Positions 34,802-44,996 of a stretch of 64,000 bases of DNA are shown piece by piece. The translations under genes and the position numbers were made by a program. The stretch is from Achromobacter piechaudii NBRC 102461 (lineage in GTDB: Bacteria; Pseudomonadota; Gammaproteobacteria; Burkholderiales; Burkholderiaceae_B). The notes beneath the pieces are model-generated. The model saw only the letters and a program-made list of their open reading frames with translations, had not been told where the DNA came from and did no database searches. The stretch is taken from NCBI RefSeq assembly GCF_001571245.1, contig NZ_BCTK01000001.1, positions 1,240,001 to 1,304,000 of the forward strand, written 5' to 3'. The stretch's first letter is position 1. Every line of letters begins with the position of its first letter.

Positions 34802-35704
34802 ATGAAATTCGATCTTGCAGACCTGCGCGCTTTTTTGGCCGTGGCCGATCTGGGAAGCTTCCGCGCGGCCTCCGACGCGCTGCATCTGTCGCAATCGGCG
34901 CTGTCGCGCCGCGCGGACAAACTGGAGGCGGCACTTGGCGTGCAGCTGTTCACGCGCACCACGCGCCGGGTGGAACTGACCACCATCGGACGGGGCTTCG
35001 TGCCACGCGCGCGCAATGTGCTCAACGAGCTTGAAAGCGCGTTAGTCGGAATCCAGGATGTGGCCGAAAGGCTTTCGGGCCAGGTGACGGTCGCTTGCGT
35101 GCCGTCGGCGGTGGCGTACTTCCTGCCGGAAGTCATCCGCGATTACCACGCGAAATATCCGCGCATCCGCATCCGCATCATTGATGAGTCGTCATCACAG
35201 GTGCTGACGGCCGTGGCGCGTGGCGAGGCGGACTTCGGCCTGACCTACATCGGCACCAATGACGCGGAGATCGAATTCAGGCCCTTGCTGGAAGAGGCCT
35301 TCGTGGTGGCGTTAAGCCGGGGCCACCCGCTGGCTCGGCGCAAATCACTTAAATGGGGAGATCTGGCGGACCACCCGTACATCACCCTGGCGCAAGGCAG
35401 CGGCAACCGCTTTCTGATCGATCAGGCGCTGGCCCTCAGCGGCGATCGGCCCCGCCATTTTTGCGAGGTGCAGCATGTGCCGGCGCTGGTGAGCATGGTG
35501 GAAGCCGGGCTGGGCATCGGCGTGGTTCCGCGTCTGGCGATGCCGGCCAACGATCACGGCACGCTGGTCAGCGTGCCGCTGACGGATCCTTCCGTGACCC
35601 GCAAGATTGGCTTGATCCACCCGCGCGGCAAGGCGCTCAATCCCGTCGCCAAACTTTTCTACGACCTGCTGGCGGAACAGGTGGAATCAAGAAGCCGGGG
35701 GTAA
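34802..35704 (+). CDS. LysR-family transcriptional regulator
   Basis: A 300-residue LysR regulator. The N-terminal helix-turn-helix is AVADLGSFRAASDALHLSQS (residues ~15-34), followed by the usual linker and periplasmic-binding-like effector domain. It is divergent from the TctC/Ldh/MBL operon with a 110-base spacer, the classical layout for autoregulation and control of the divergent operon. The ATG at 34802 is where the family begins; an upstream in-frame ATG at 34685 would overlap the TctC gene start. Confidence 0.9.
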   Translation: MKFDLADLRAFLAVADLGSFRAASDALHLSQSALSRRADKLEAALGVQLFTRTTRRVELTTIGRGFVPRARNVLNELESALVGIQDVAERLSGQVTVACVPSAVAYFLPEVIRDYHAKYPRIRIRIIDESSSQVLTAVARGEADFGLTYIGTNDAEIEFRPLLEEAFVVALSRGHPLARRKSLKWGDLADHPYITLAQGSGNRFLIDQALALSGDRPRHFCEVQHVPALVSMVEAGLGIGVVPRLAMPANDHGTLVSVPLTDPSVTRKIGLIHPRGKALNPVAKLFYDLLAEQVESRSRG

Positions 35705-35853
35705 GGCGAACGATGTTGTGGGCCACGGATCTGGCTCATTCCCGATGTTCGCCGACAAGGCCCCGGTCAGCCTGAGCAGCAGGCGGGTCGCGGGATTAGC
35801 CTGACCGTGCTCCCGCTGCTGCCAGACGATGCAACGCCTCATGCCACCTATCG

Positions 35854-37323
35854 TCATTCATTGACGCGCTCGATATCTCCCAGCGTCCACGACTTGTCGA
35901 AGAAGGCTTCGGTAGGAGCGTAAAAGCGGAAATAGGTGAACCAGCCCTCGCCAGGATTGGTCTGCACCCAGTTCTGCTCGTGGCCTTTGACCGGCTTGGG
36001 ACCATAGTAAATATCCACGGACCCGTCGGCATTGGCTTCCAACCCTTGCTTGGTGGACGACAGATCGGGCGACTTTTCGTCGTTGACGATCATCTGGCGT
36101 TCTTTCTCATCGTAGACAGTCGAAGACCAGAATTGCTTGGCGGGCACGTTGGCGGGAACGTGCAGCTTGTAGGTGTTCTCGCCCGTCAGCCATTTCCCGT
36201 CTTTGTCCTGGTAGGTCACGATATAGCGCTGCCCCACCCCCGGCGTCTCGCTCAACATCGCCTTGGAGATGGAGACGGCTTCATAAAACCACGATGCGCG
36301 CTCGTCGAACTGGTCCCAGTTTTCGGCGCGCTGGTCCACGCTGACAGTGATGGCGTGCTTCCAGTGGGTGCCTTTCCAGAACGGCGGTTCGAAGCGCTTG
36401 GCGTAGTTGTTGGCCTTGGCCATGGCTTGCCCCACGACGGCGGCCTTTTCAAGAACGGCCTTCTGCTGTTCGGTGGGCTGGAATGGCTTGCCTTTTTCAA
36501 TTCCCAGGAAGCGCAGGTGTTCCAATGTGAAGCGGTCCCGATCGTTGACAGCTTCTTCCTGCACCAGTTGGTTGATGGTCTGCCAATAGGCCATGCCTTC
36601 GCGTGGTGTCTGGCTCCACGCTGCTTCCGGAGCTGGCATGACTTGCCAAGGGGTGCCGCCGCCCTTGCCGTCGTTATAGAGGGAGGTGCTCATCTGCGGC
36701 ACCAGGGTCTTAACCGCTTCGGCTTTATCCGCGCCTAACAGCCGCACGCCGAAAAAAACGTTGTTCGATGGCGACTGCACCACGAAATAACCTTCAGGCG
36801 AGATTTTTTCATGGCCCGGAGGCAGGAGCAGGTATTTTGCACCTTCGCCTTTGTCGGGCCCCACCACGCCCAGGTCTGACAGCACACGCTGATGCACGTC
36901 CATCACCATGCCCGCCATCAAACCCTTGGGCAAGGTCAGCACCAACGGGCCTGTCTTCGATAAGTCGGCAATGGCCGCGATGTAGGGCGTGGTGTAGTTG
37001 GGCGTCAGAATGCCCTGCTTCTGCTTCTGCGTGACGAACGACACCAGTTGGCCGTTTGCGGACTTGAACACTTTGTCCTGGGCGTTCTTCCATTCGATCA
37101 TGCCGGCGGCGGGTATGCCCCACATATAAGCTTGGGTCGCGCGCATGAAGTCCATTTCGTCGATCAGATGGCTCATGGTTTTTTCGGTGGGATAACCGCC
37201 GTCGAACACCAGCTTTCCCACCGCCGAATCCACGGTTTCCATTTTCCCTGCCATGGCGTGAGCACACACGGCAAGCAGCGATCCGCCGATCAACGGCGCC
37301 AAGAGAGTTTTGCGATGCTTCAT
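35854..37323 (-). CDS. Secreted DUF1254/DUF1214 protein
   Basis: A 489-residue protein with a Sec signal peptide (MKHRKTLLAPLIGGSLLAV to about AHAMA), then a DUF1254 domain and a C-terminal DUF1214 domain. Landmarks are RATQAYMWGIPAAG, TPNYTTPYIAAIADL and EGYFVVQSPSNNVFFGVRL. The family is widespread and exported; function unknown. It follows the beta-barrel protein gene with a hairpin between them. The 35705-35853 gap holds a long imperfect stem (GGCGGG...CCCGCTGCTGC region) but no clear T-run. Confidence 0.85.
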   Translation of the reverse strand: MKHRKTLLAPLIGGSLLAVCAHAMAGKMETVDSAVGKLVFDGGYPTEKTMSHLIDEMDFMRATQAYMWGIPAAGMIEWKNAQDKVFKSANGQLVSFVTQKQKQGILTPNYTTPYIAAIADLSKTGPLVLTLPKGLMAGMVMDVHQRVLSDLGVVGPDKGEGAKYLLLPPGHEKISPEGYFVVQSPSNNVFFGVRLLGADKAEAVKTLVPQMSTSLYNDGKGGGTPWQVMPAPEAAWSQTPREGMAYWQTINQLVQEEAVNDRDRFTLEHLRFLGIEKGKPFQPTEQQKAVLEKAAVVGQAMAKANNYAKRFEPPFWKGTHWKHAITVSVDQRAENWDQFDERASWFYEAVSISKAMLSETPGVGQRYIVTYQDKDGKWLTGENTYKLHVPANVPAKQFWSSTVYDEKERQMIVNDEKSPDLSSTKQGLEANADGSVDIYYGPKPVKGHEQNWVQTNPGEGWFTYFRFYAPTEAFFDKSWTLGDIERVNE

Positions 37324-37353
37324 ATCGAATCGTCCTTAAGGTGGCGCTGAAAC

Positions 37354-37381
37354 TCCGTTCTTGCCTCGTCGCAAGAACGGA
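37354..37381 (-). terminator. Perfect 11-base hairpin between two co-directional genes
   Basis: TCCGTTCTTGC (37354-37364) pairs perfectly with GCAAGAACGGA (37371-37381) with a six-base loop. It lies between the beta-barrel gene stop and the DUF1254 start. No T-run follows on the minus strand, so it may be an mRNA stabiliser, attenuator or operator and not a true terminator. Confidence 0.45.
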
Positions 37382-37395
37382 CCGGGTGCGCGATG

Positions 37396-38190
37396 TCAGT
37401 TTGGAAACTGCAAATTCAAACCCATATAGATTTGCCAATCGGGTTGTCCAGGTCCACGGCTCGCCACCGAGAACTGCGGCTCGACAAAAAAGTTGTAGAC
37501 AGTCTTGTTGTGTTTGACCACTTGCCCGATACCCAGCCCCAGCGGCACGCTGTAGCTATCGTTCGCCAGGTTGTAGGTCCAGATTGGCGTGGATCGCAGA
37601 TACGTGCCGCCGCCCAGCTGATACATGGCGAAGGGCTGGAGCGCCACAAGATCCGCGTCTTCGCGGCGGCTGGAACCGGCAAAGCTGTTCTGCCACGAAA
37701 GCAGATAGCCGTACTGGAATTTCGGTGAGCTGGCGTTGAACAGCACGTTGACCAATCCGGCCGACCATTTCTCGCTCCCCACCGCGTTGTCCGTGGCGGT
37801 GGGGGCCGTGATCTGCGGACCGAAGCCAAAGCTGACAGCCGGATTGCCGGTGTCCATCAGGTAGGCCGCGAAGACGTTGAGATCGCCCATGCCGGTCGTG
37901 TGATGGCCTTCAACCGGAAAAGAATTGACGGGCAGCGAGGCGCGCATGAGCCAGTTGCTGCTGGAAATGGAAAACGGCTGGGCGTAGCGCAGCCAGAATT
38001 GGTTGGCATTCCTGCCAGTTTCTGTCTGGCGGCCGATGTAGTAATTCTGCATGTTGAAGGCCGTCATGTTGGCCAGCGGATTATTGGCCTGGGCCGCCGC
38101 GCTGGCCTCGTCCTGGCCAGATGCGGGCCGCATCGTGACCAGGCCGGCAGCGCAGAGGCATCCTGCAATCCAAACGCCATGGGTCTTCAT
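37396..38190 (-). CDS. Outer-membrane beta-barrel-like protein
   Basis: A 264-residue secreted protein with a signal peptide ending near PASGQ, then alternating polar/hydrophobic strands ending in aromatic Phe-Pro-Asn (LQFPN), typical of a beta-barrel. Visible strands include [19 protein letters not shown] and [13 protein letters not shown]. It resembles uncharacterised transporters of the phenol-degradation MetA-like group, but the match is loose. It lies between a membrane protein gene and the DUF1254 gene in one orientation. Confidence 0.7.
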   Translation of the reverse strand: MKTHGVWIAGCLCAAGLVTMRPASGQDEASAAAQANNPLANMTAFNMQNYYIGRQTETGRNANQFWLRYAQPFSISSSNWLMRASLPVNSFPVEGHHTTGMGDLNVFAAYLMDTGNPAVSFGFGPQITAPTATDNAVGSEKWSAGLVNVLFNASSPKFQYGYLLSWQNSFAGSSRREDADLVALQPFAMYQLGGGTYLRSTPIWTYNLANDSYSVPLGLGIGQVVKHNKTVYNFFVEPQFSVASRGPGQPDWQIYMGLNLQFPN

Positions 38191-38262
38191 TCGGTCTCCT
38201 GGAATCCTTCTTGAATGGCAATCGCGCCGTGGCCCCGTTGCGCCAGGAACTGCGCCGCGCGC

Positions 38263-39450
38263 CTAAAGCAGCGTGAAGAAAAGTTTGGACAGCGTGCTTT
38301 TCACCGGCCACTGCGTCGCGACCAATATCAGCAAGGGCAGTGCCGACGGCAGCACGATCTTGATCAAAATGGATTTGCTGATCACCGCGGGACGCATCGC
38401 GTTCACCGCTTGGTACAGCGCCTGTACATCGGCGACGGGGCCGAGCTCGGGCGCGTCCAGGATCGGGTTTTCAGCGATCTGCTCTTTACGAATCCAGCGG
38501 GCGTCCACCAGCCTGCCGTGTTCGGATAGCAGGTCGCCGTAGTCCAGCAGCGCCTGCCGCTTGGCGCGCGCCAGCATCGAAGAAAACATCAGCAGCGGCG
38601 CCAGCCCGATCAGTATCAGAACGATCAGCAACGTGGCGACCTGAAGATAGAGCGAAGGCACGGTCACCCCGTGATAGAACACGGTATGGGCCCACGCGCC
38701 CGCGACCACGGCCGACACCGAAAAAAGGAACGGCGCGTACACCATCGGCAGCCGGTCCAGAAAGCCCAGTCCTCCCATGCTGTCCGGATGCATCACAACC
38801 AGCTTGAGCGGCAGGCGCGCAATGCGCAGCAGCAGGATGCCCACGAGCGTCAGCCGCCAAATCCAGGCAAGCAACAGGACGCAGAACAAGGGCCGGCTGA
38901 CCAGCAGGAACCACCAGGCGCCAAAGCCCAGGCTGTCGCTTCGTGGGCCGGCCCATTGCACTTCGTCCGGATTGGGTGAAATCAGGAACACCGCCGTCCA
39001 CGCGGCCGCCAGCGTGCCGACGATGATCCAGGGATACATGCGTTTCTTGAGTCGCGCGACTCCTTCAACGACCGCATCGAACCGCGGGGCAAGCGCCTGG
39101 TCCACCAGGCCGGATCGCTTGAACTCATTCAGGCACAGCGCAAGATTTTTCTGCGCGATGCCCTCGGCCAACACTAATAACGGGATGGCGATCAGGCAGC
39201 GGATGTGTATTCCGTAATGGCCAAGCAACGTCTCGTTCAAGGCCGCGTCATGCCCGCCCGCCTTCGCGCTGAACCATGAGGCAACCGCCAGAGGCAGCCA
39301 CGCCACCAGGGCGTAGGCCAGCGCGCGCCGCTTGATCGCCCCTCCCCTGGCCGGCAGCAGGCCGATGCTGGCTTGCAGTCGCGAGAGCGCATCGTCGTTG
39401 ACCAGCAGAAAAGGGTCGTCGCGGGTCGAAGGCGATGCGTCCAGAGTCAT
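38263..39450 (-). CDS. Multi-pass membrane protein of unknown function
   Basis: About 395 residues with five or six transmembrane segments (AYALVAWLPLAVASWFSA, YPWIIVGTLAAAWTAVFLI, WWFLLVSRPLFCVLLLAW, LYLQVATLLIVLILIGLA and a C-terminal pair). A cytoplasmic segment (ARAKRQALLDYGDLLSEHG) carries charged residues. No catalytic motif or family is recognised. The start is uncertain: ATG 39450 is used, but in-frame ATGs at 39492 and 39495 extend it. It is divergent from the AraC-type gene and upstream of the barrel and DUF1254 genes. Confidence 0.7.
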   Translation of the reverse strand: MTLDASPSTRDDPFLLVNDDALSRLQASIGLLPARGGAIKRRALAYALVAWLPLAVASWFSAKAGGHDAALNETLLGHYGIHIRCLIAIPLLVLAEGIAQKNLALCLNEFKRSGLVDQALAPRFDAVVEGVARLKKRMYPWIIVGTLAAAWTAVFLISPNPDEVQWAGPRSDSLGFGAWWFLLVSRPLFCVLLLAWIWRLTLVGILLLRIARLPLKLVVMHPDSMGGLGFLDRLPMVYAPFLFSVSAVVAGAWAHTVFYHGVTVPSLYLQVATLLIVLILIGLAPLLMFSSMLARAKRQALLDYGDLLSEHGRLVDARWIRKEQIAENPILDAPELGPVADVQALYQAVNAMRPAVISKSILIKIVLPSALPLLILVATQWPVKSTLSKLFFTLL

Positions 39451-39593
39451 AGGCACTTGCGAACAGGTGATGACGATGTCGTGTGCGGACATCACGGATG
39501 TATGACTGCGTCCTGGTTATTCTCTCTAGTGACCCGCGCTCAAGTCCATGCTAATTTTGGCAATAATTCGCCCAATGGTTACAGAGGAGCGTC

Positions 39594-40523
39594 ATGGAGT
39601 TGCATCGCTTCGAGTCGTTCGAGGAATTCCAGGACGCGGTGGTCAACGCCGACCTCGCGGTCCGCCTGCTTGGGCCGCACGACGGGAAATGGCGCATCGG
39701 CCACCTGGACGTGGACGGCATCACCGTCCAGCAAGGCATCGAAGCCGTGCCGAACCTGTGCGAGGCGTCGGGATGTCCCTCGCATCTGATGTTCCTGATA
39801 TCGGAGGGGCGTCAAAGTCCTACCTGGCTGAACGGCGTTCCGTTCGCGCATGACACGCTGGGCGTCCTGGCCCCGTCACGGGGTTTTGTTTTTCGGGCAG
39901 CAGGCCCCAACGCCTGGATTTCCATTGCAGTGCCGATCTCTTTCCCGATGTTCCTGGCCGATGACGAGGCGGGCCGGATATTGCGGCACTGGTGCCGGGC
40001 AACGCGCATGCTGTCCGCGCCGCCCGCCGCCATCCAGAACTTGAGGAATGCGGCGCTGCTCGCCACCCGCCCGGGCACCTCCCCGGTGACCGGGCGTGCC
40101 CTGATCGAAACGGCCTTGTTGGCCTTGATAAAGTCCCGCGCATGCCCACCCAGGCCTGCGGCCGGCCGACCGCGCATTTCTCCTCACGAACTGTGCGATT
40201 CGGCGTTACAACGCTTTCGGGATTTAGATGTCATGGCACAACGGTCCGATCAGTGGAAGAACATGCCGATCGGGTCTCGATCACTCAACAGTTTTTTCCA
40301 GCATTGCTTCGGCCTGGGGCCCGTGCAATATCTGCATCTCAGGCGGCTGCACCACATCAGAGCCGCTTTGCGCGATATGCGCGAGCCGTCGGCCACAATC
40401 GCCGACGTGTTCGAATGGGGCGGTTACCCGTATTCGGCTTACGCGCTATCCAGGTACCGCGCGATCTTCGGCGAACCTCCGTCGGAAACGCGTGCCAGAT
40501 CGCCTGTCATACAGGGCACGTGA
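39594..40523 (+). CDS. AraC-family transcriptional regulator
   Basis: A 309-residue regulator with a C-terminal AraC/XylS double helix-turn-helix: the second half has GLGPVQYLHLRRLHHIRAAL and SATIADVFEWGGYPYSAYA. The N-terminal ~200 residues form an effector or dimerisation domain of no known specificity (EASGCPSHLMF, FAHDTLGVLAPS). It is divergent from the membrane protein/barrel/DUF1254 genes and probably controls them. No operator was found with confidence in 39451-39593. Confidence 0.88.
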   Translation: MELHRFESFEEFQDAVVNADLAVRLLGPHDGKWRIGHLDVDGITVQQGIEAVPNLCEASGCPSHLMFLISEGRQSPTWLNGVPFAHDTLGVLAPSRGFVFRAAGPNAWISIAVPISFPMFLADDEAGRILRHWCRATRMLSAPPAAIQNLRNAALLATRPGTSPVTGRALIETALLALIKSRACPPRPAAGRPRISPHELCDSALQRFRDLDVMAQRSDQWKNMPIGSRSLNSFFQHCFGLGPVQYLHLRRLHHIRAALRDMREPSATIADVFEWGGYPYSAYALSRYRAIFGEPPSETRARSPVIQGT

Positions 40524-40689
40524 AGCCGCCTGAACAGCTTTTTCACCGCCCTCTTCCCGCGCATCCCGGAGCCCGCCGCGCGCGCGTTCGACGCGGAATC
40601 TTCTCCGGTCCCGGGGTGTAGCCATGGCAGTGATGGACGGCGCGCGAGCTCGCAACGCCGCCCTGCGGGCTATAAGGGTCTATACCCCT

Positions 40690-42426
40690 TTACCCGATCC
40701 GGCCGATCGTCGCCCCTGCCGCTACCGATTTGCCCGGCGCGGCTTCCTGCTTGAGCACGCCGTCGCGGTGGGCCAGCACCTGCATTTCCATTTTCATGGC
40801 TTCCATCGTGGCGATCAGGTCGCCTTGCTTGACCGTGGCGCCGTCCTCCACCTTCCAGGCCTGGATGGTGCCGGCGATGGGGGCCGCGACGCTGTCGGCG
40901 CTGGCGCTGGCGGCGTGGTCGGATTGCCCCGCGTCGGCCGTCGCCGCGCCGGCCGATTGCAGGCCGCGCAGCAATTCGGCGGGCAGCCCGAGCGACACGC
41001 GCCGGCCGTCGATTTCAACGGCCGTCCGGTGCAGCGTCACCGCACCCAGCGGATCCGGACGCACGGCGGCTTCCAGATCGTTGGCGAAGTCGGTTTCGAT
41101 CCAGCGCGTATGGACCTTGAAGCCTTCGGCATCACCCAGAAAATCTTCGTGCGCCAATACCGCGCGGTGGAACGGCAGCACGGACGCCACGCCTTCGATA
41201 CGGAATTCGGCCAACGCGCGGCGGGCGCGGGCGATGGCCTGCTCGCGCGTCGCGCCCGTGACGATCAGCTTGGCCAGCAAGGAATCGAAGGTGCCGGGTA
41301 TCGTCGATCCCGACTCCACGCCGCTGTCCACGCGCACGCCGGGGCCCGACGGCGCGGCGAAGGTGGCGATGCGGCCCGGCGACGGCAGGAAACCCCGGCC
41401 CACGTCTTCGGCGTTGATGCGAAATTCGATGGCATGGCAGCGCGGTGCGGGCGCCGCGTCGAACGACAGCGGCAAGCCGTCGGCGATGCGCAATTGCTCG
41501 ACCACCAGGTCCAGCCCGCAGGTTTCCTCGGTGACCGGATGCTCCACCTGCAAGCGGGTGTTGACCTCCAGGAACGAGATCGCGCCCGATGCGCTCAACA
41601 GGAATTCGACCGTGCCCGCGCCGACGTAACCGGCGTGGGCGCAGATGTCGCGCGCCGACGTGTGGATGCGCTGGCGCTGCTCATCAGTCAGGAACGGCGC
41701 GGGTGCTTCTTCCACCAGTTTCTGATTGCGGCGTTGCAGCGAGCAATCGCGCGTGCCCAGCACGACGACGTTGCCGTGCTTGTCGGCGATCACCTGGGCT
41801 TCGACGTGGCGCGGCCGGTCCAGGAACTGTTCCACATAGCATTCGCCTCGGCCGAAGGCGGTGACGGCTTCGCGCACCGCCGACTCGTACAGGTCGGCCA
41901 CGTCTTCCATGCGCCACACGACTTTCAGGCCCCGGCCGCCGCCGCCAAACGCGGCTTTGACGGCGATGGGCAAGCCATGTTCATTGGCGAACGCCAGCAC
42001 GTCTTCCGCGCCGTTGACGGGGTCGGCGGTGCCGGCAACCAGCGGCGCGCCGACCGCCAGGGCGATCTTGCGCGCCTGAACCTTGTCGCCCAGCCGTTCG
42101 ATCGTTTCCGGCGTGGGGCCGATCCAGATCAAGCCGGCGTCGATGACCGCGCGTGCGAACGTGGGGCTTTCGGACAGGAACCCATAGCCCGGGTGCACGG
42201 CGTCCGCGCCGCTGCGGCGCGCCACGTCCAGCAGCTTGTCGATGTTCAGATAGGAATCGGCGGGACGGTCGCCGTCCAGGCCGTAAGCCTCGTCGGCCAT
42301 GCGCGCGTGCAGCGCATCGAAATCGGCGTCGGCGTAGACCGCGACGGATTTGACGCCGTAGTCCGCGCAGGCGCGGATGATGCGGACGGCGATTTCGCCA
42401 CGGTTGGCAATCAGGACTTTCTTCAT
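40690..42426 (-). CDS. Biotin carboxylase-BCCP fusion protein
   Basis: A 578-residue fusion: residues ~1-450 are a biotin carboxylase with the ATP-grasp loop [12 protein letters not shown] and [16 protein letters not shown]; a linker leads to a BCCP domain ending EAMKMEM, with the biotinyl lysine at K545. It is the acetyl/propionyl-CoA-carboxylase alpha-subunit architecture, but no CoA carboxyltransferase gene is adjacent. Its partner is instead the PxpBC-type fusion 16 bases upstream. ATG 42426 ([11 protein letters not shown]) is chosen by family; the frame is open to 42477. Confidence 0.92.
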   Translation of the reverse strand: MKKVLIANRGEIAVRIIRACADYGVKSVAVYADADFDALHARMADEAYGLDGDRPADSYLNIDKLLDVARRSGADAVHPGYGFLSESPTFARAVIDAGLIWIGPTPETIERLGDKVQARKIALAVGAPLVAGTADPVNGAEDVLAFANEHGLPIAVKAAFGGGGRGLKVVWRMEDVADLYESAVREAVTAFGRGECYVEQFLDRPRHVEAQVIADKHGNVVVLGTRDCSLQRRNQKLVEEAPAPFLTDEQRQRIHTSARDICAHAGYVGAGTVEFLLSASGAISFLEVNTRLQVEHPVTEETCGLDLVVEQLRIADGLPLSFDAAPAPRCHAIEFRINAEDVGRGFLPSPGRIATFAAPSGPGVRVDSGVESGSTIPGTFDSLLAKLIVTGATREQAIARARRALAEFRIEGVASVLPFHRAVLAHEDFLGDAEGFKVHTRWIETDFANDLEAAVRPDPLGAVTLHRTAVEIDGRRVSLGLPAELLRGLQSAGAATADAGQSDHAASASADSVAAPIAGTIQAWKVEDGATVKQGDLIATMEAMKMEMQVLAHRDGVLKQEAAPGKSVAAGATIGRIG

Positions 42427-42442
42427 GGCAGGCAGGTTCACG

Positions 42443-44053
42443 TTATATCGGGTTGACGGGCTCGGCGGGAACATCAACCGGAACGAAGTCGGAAATGGGA
42501 TTGAAGCGCACGCGCGCGCCGATCGGAATCTGGGCCGCGCGGTCCAGATGCCACGGCGCGACCGAGCCGATGACGGGGTATCCGCCCGTCAATGGGTGGT
42601 CGGCCAGGAACAGCACCGGCTGACCGCTGGCGGGCACCTGGATCGAGCCTTTGCGCGTGCCCTCGCTGGGCAGTTCGGCGTGGTTGGCGCGTTGCAGGGG
42701 GGACTCGCCGTTCAGGCGGATGCCGACGCGGTTCGATTGCGGCGTGACGGTCCAGGCCTGGCGCGACAGCAGCGCCACGGCGTCGGGGTCGCACCAATCG
42801 GTGCGCGGCCCCAGCACCACGTCCAGCACGACGTCGGCGTTGGCCTCGGGCAAGTCGGCAGGCGCAATTTCAGGCGCGCCCACGATGGCGCCCTGCCCGG
42901 CCGGCAGGATGCCGATGCGGTCGCCCGCCGCCAGCGGCTCGGGGCCGACGCGGGCCAAGGTGTCGGTGGAGCAACTGCCCAGCACCGGCTGCACGTCAAA
43001 GCCGCCGCGCGCCGCCAGGTAGTAGCGGATACCGGCCGAAGGTTGGCCCAAGGTGAGCGTGTCGCCATCGTCGAGCGCGATGGCGTGATAGGTCTGCGCC
43101 GTCCAGGTGGCGCCCGCCGCGTTGCGCAGCGTGATGTCGCCGCGCGCGCCGGTCACGGCCACCACGCTGGGGCCATGCGCCCGCACCTGGAATCCGCCGT
43201 AGACGATTTCGATTGCGGCCTGGCCGGGCGCGTTGCCGACCAGGCGGTTCGCCGCGCGCAACGCACCACGGTCCATGGCGCCGGAGGCAGCCACGCCCTG
43301 GCGCGCCTGCCCTGCCCGGCCCAGATCTTCAAACACGGCCTGCAAGCCCGGCGACACGACTTCCAGCGCGGGCGTGGCGGCAGCATCACGCGATGGGTTG
43401 GCCGGCGCGTTGGGCTGGGCGGCTTCCGTTGACGGGGCGGCAGCGCCCGCATCGACAAAACGCACGCGAAAACCCGGTTGCAGCAAAGCGGGCGTGTCGC
43501 GCGCCAGATCCCACATGGGCGTATGGGTCACGCCCAGGATCTGCCAGCCGCCCGGGCTGGCTTGCGGGTACACGCCGCTGAAGGTGCCCGCCAAGGCCAC
43601 CGCGCCTGCCGGGATGCGGGTGCGCGGCGTCTTGCGGCGCGGCACGTCCAGCGTGGGGTCCCCGCCGCTCAGGTAGGCAAAGCCCGGCGCAAAGCCGGTG
43701 AAGGCGACGCTGTAGGTGCTGCCGGTGTGGCGGCGCACGACTTCGTCGGGCGTGATGCCCAGCAACTGCGCCACTTCGTTCAGGTCTTCGCCGTCGTAAT
43801 GGACGGGAATTTCAATCAGCTTGCCGTCCCGCGCCACGCGGCCCGAGGTGTCGCGCGCGCCGATGCCGGCGATCAGCGCATCGCGCGTTACCAGGCCGGG
43901 CTGGAAGATGACCAGCACCGTGCGCGCGGCAGGAACCAGTTCGGTGACGCCGGCGATGGGCCGGGATTGCAGCGTGTCGAACAGCGCAAGGGTCTGTTCC
44001 AGATCGTCCAGCTCGACCAGCAGCGCGTCGGTGTTTACAGGCAGAAAACGCAC
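42443..44053 (-). CDS. 5-oxoprolinase subunit B-C fusion (KipI-KipA type)
   Basis: A 536-residue fusion of the AHS1 (KipI/PxpB) and AHS2 (KipA/PxpC) domains. The first has [15 protein letters not shown] and [20 protein letters not shown]; the second has [19 protein letters not shown] and [15 protein letters not shown]. Most bacteria encode these as separate proteins that, with PxpA, cleave 5-oxoproline to glutamate with ATP. The same two domains form the carboxyltransferase part of urea carboxylase. It lies eight bases after the PxpA gene. Confidence 0.92.
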   Translation of the reverse strand: MRFLPVNTDALLVELDDLEQTLALFDTLQSRPIAGVTELVPAARTVLVIFQPGLVTRDALIAGIGARDTSGRVARDGKLIEIPVHYDGEDLNEVAQLLGITPDEVVRRHTGSTYSVAFTGFAPGFAYLSGGDPTLDVPRRKTPRTRIPAGAVALAGTFSGVYPQASPGGWQILGVTHTPMWDLARDTPALLQPGFRVRFVDAGAAAPSTEAAQPNAPANPSRDAAATPALEVVSPGLQAVFEDLGRAGQARQGVAASGAMDRGALRAANRLVGNAPGQAAIEIVYGGFQVRAHGPSVVAVTGARGDITLRNAAGATWTAQTYHAIALDDGDTLTLGQPSAGIRYYLAARGGFDVQPVLGSCSTDTLARVGPEPLAAGDRIGILPAGQGAIVGAPEIAPADLPEANADVVLDVVLGPRTDWCDPDAVALLSRQAWTVTPQSNRVGIRLNGESPLQRANHAELPSEGTRKGSIQVPASGQPVLFLADHPLTGGYPVIGSVAPWHLDRAAQIPIGARVRFNPISDFVPVDVPAEPVNPI

Positions 44054-44061
44054 GCGGCCTC

Positions 44062-44844
44062 CTAGGCGGATGGCGCCGAACCAGCGTCGATGAAAGAGCG
44101 GATGGTGACGCCCGACTGCTCCAGCTGGCGCCGCAGTTCGCGCGCCATGTCCACCGCGCCGGGGCTGTCGCCGTGAACGCAGATGGAATCGGCCTGCACG
44201 CGGGTCAGGCTGCCGTCGATGGCTTCGATGACGCCCTCTTGCACCAGGCGCAGCATGCGCGCGGCCACGACCTGCGGGTCATGCAGCACGGCGCCCTTTT
44301 CGCGGCGCGAGACCAGCTCGCCTTGCGGGGTGTAGGCGCGGTCGGCGAAGGCTTCGGCCACCACAGTGAGTCCGCGCTCGCGGGCGCGCGCCAGCAGCGG
44401 CGAACCGGCCAGCCCGACCAGCACCAGCGTCGGATCGATTTCAAGAATGGCGGCGATCACGTCGTCGCCCTGGCGGGCATCGTGCGCAATGGTGTTGTAG
44501 AGCGCGCCATGCGGCTTGACGTAGCGCACGTCAGTGCCGGCGGCGGCGGCCAGGCCCTTGAGCGCCCCGATCTGGTAGATGACGTCCGCGACCAGATCGG
44601 CGCTGGCCACGTCCATGTTGCGGCGGCCAAAGCCGGTCAGATCGGGATAGGACACATGGGCCCCGACCGTGACATTGTTGGCGCGCGCGGATTTCAAGGT
44701 GGCGAGGATGCCCGCGGGGTCGCCCGCATGGAACCCGCACGCCACGTTGGCACTGGATACGACCGCCAACATTGCAGCGTCGTCGCCCATGCGCCATGCG
44801 CCGAGGCTTTCGCCCAGGTCGCTGTTCAAATCGATCCCAGCCAT
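44062..44844 (-). CDS. pxpA: 5-oxoprolinase subunit A (LamB/YcsF family)
   Basis: A 260-residue LamB/YcsF protein. Landmarks are [49 protein letters not shown] and [12 protein letters not shown]. PxpA acts with PxpB and PxpC to open 5-oxoproline to glutamate. ATG 44844 ([11 protein letters not shown]) is preferred over an in-frame ATG at 44862. It is the first gene of the operon, divergent from a GntR regulator whose operator lies between them. Confidence 0.93.
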   Translation of the reverse strand: MAGIDLNSDLGESLGAWRMGDDAAMLAVVSSANVACGFHAGDPAGILATLKSARANNVTVGAHVSYPDLTGFGRRNMDVASADLVADVIYQIGALKGLAAAAGTDVRYVKPHGALYNTIAHDARQGDDVIAAILEIDPTLVLVGLAGSPLLARARERGLTVVAEAFADRAYTPQGELVSRREKGAVLHDPQVVAARMLRLVQEGVIEAIDGSLTRVQADSICVHGDSPGAVDMARELRRQLEQSGVTIRSFIDAGSAPSA

Positions 44845-44924
44845 GTCTATTCCTTGGTCCACGCAGGCAAGCGAGCCGGTATGATGGCGGAATTCGCTTG
44901 CGATGTGGAACGATAGTTACACAA

Positions 44925-44935
44925 TTGTTCTACAA
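44925..44935. promoter_or_regulatory. FadR-type GntR operator candidate
   Basis: TTGTTCTACAA fits the FadR-subfamily operator TNGTNNNACNA exactly and is a symmetric TTGT-TCT-ACAA dyad. It sits between the divergent pxpA and GntR genes, so it may control both. Confidence 0.6.
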
Positions 44936-44996
44936 AGTGGTTAGTATGGTAGATCAAACTGGCTCACATGCCTATCGGTAATTGCCCCAACCGCCT

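Noticed and set aside
35764..35807. CGGTCAG and CTGACCG arms after the LysR gene as a bidirectional terminator.
   Set aside because: The loop is about 30 bases, inner pairing is imperfect and there is no T-run on either strand.
40670..40692. AAGGGT...ACCCCTT stem after the biotin carboxylase gene as a terminator.
   Set aside because: The stem needs a bulge, is only five or six bases long and is not followed by a T-run.
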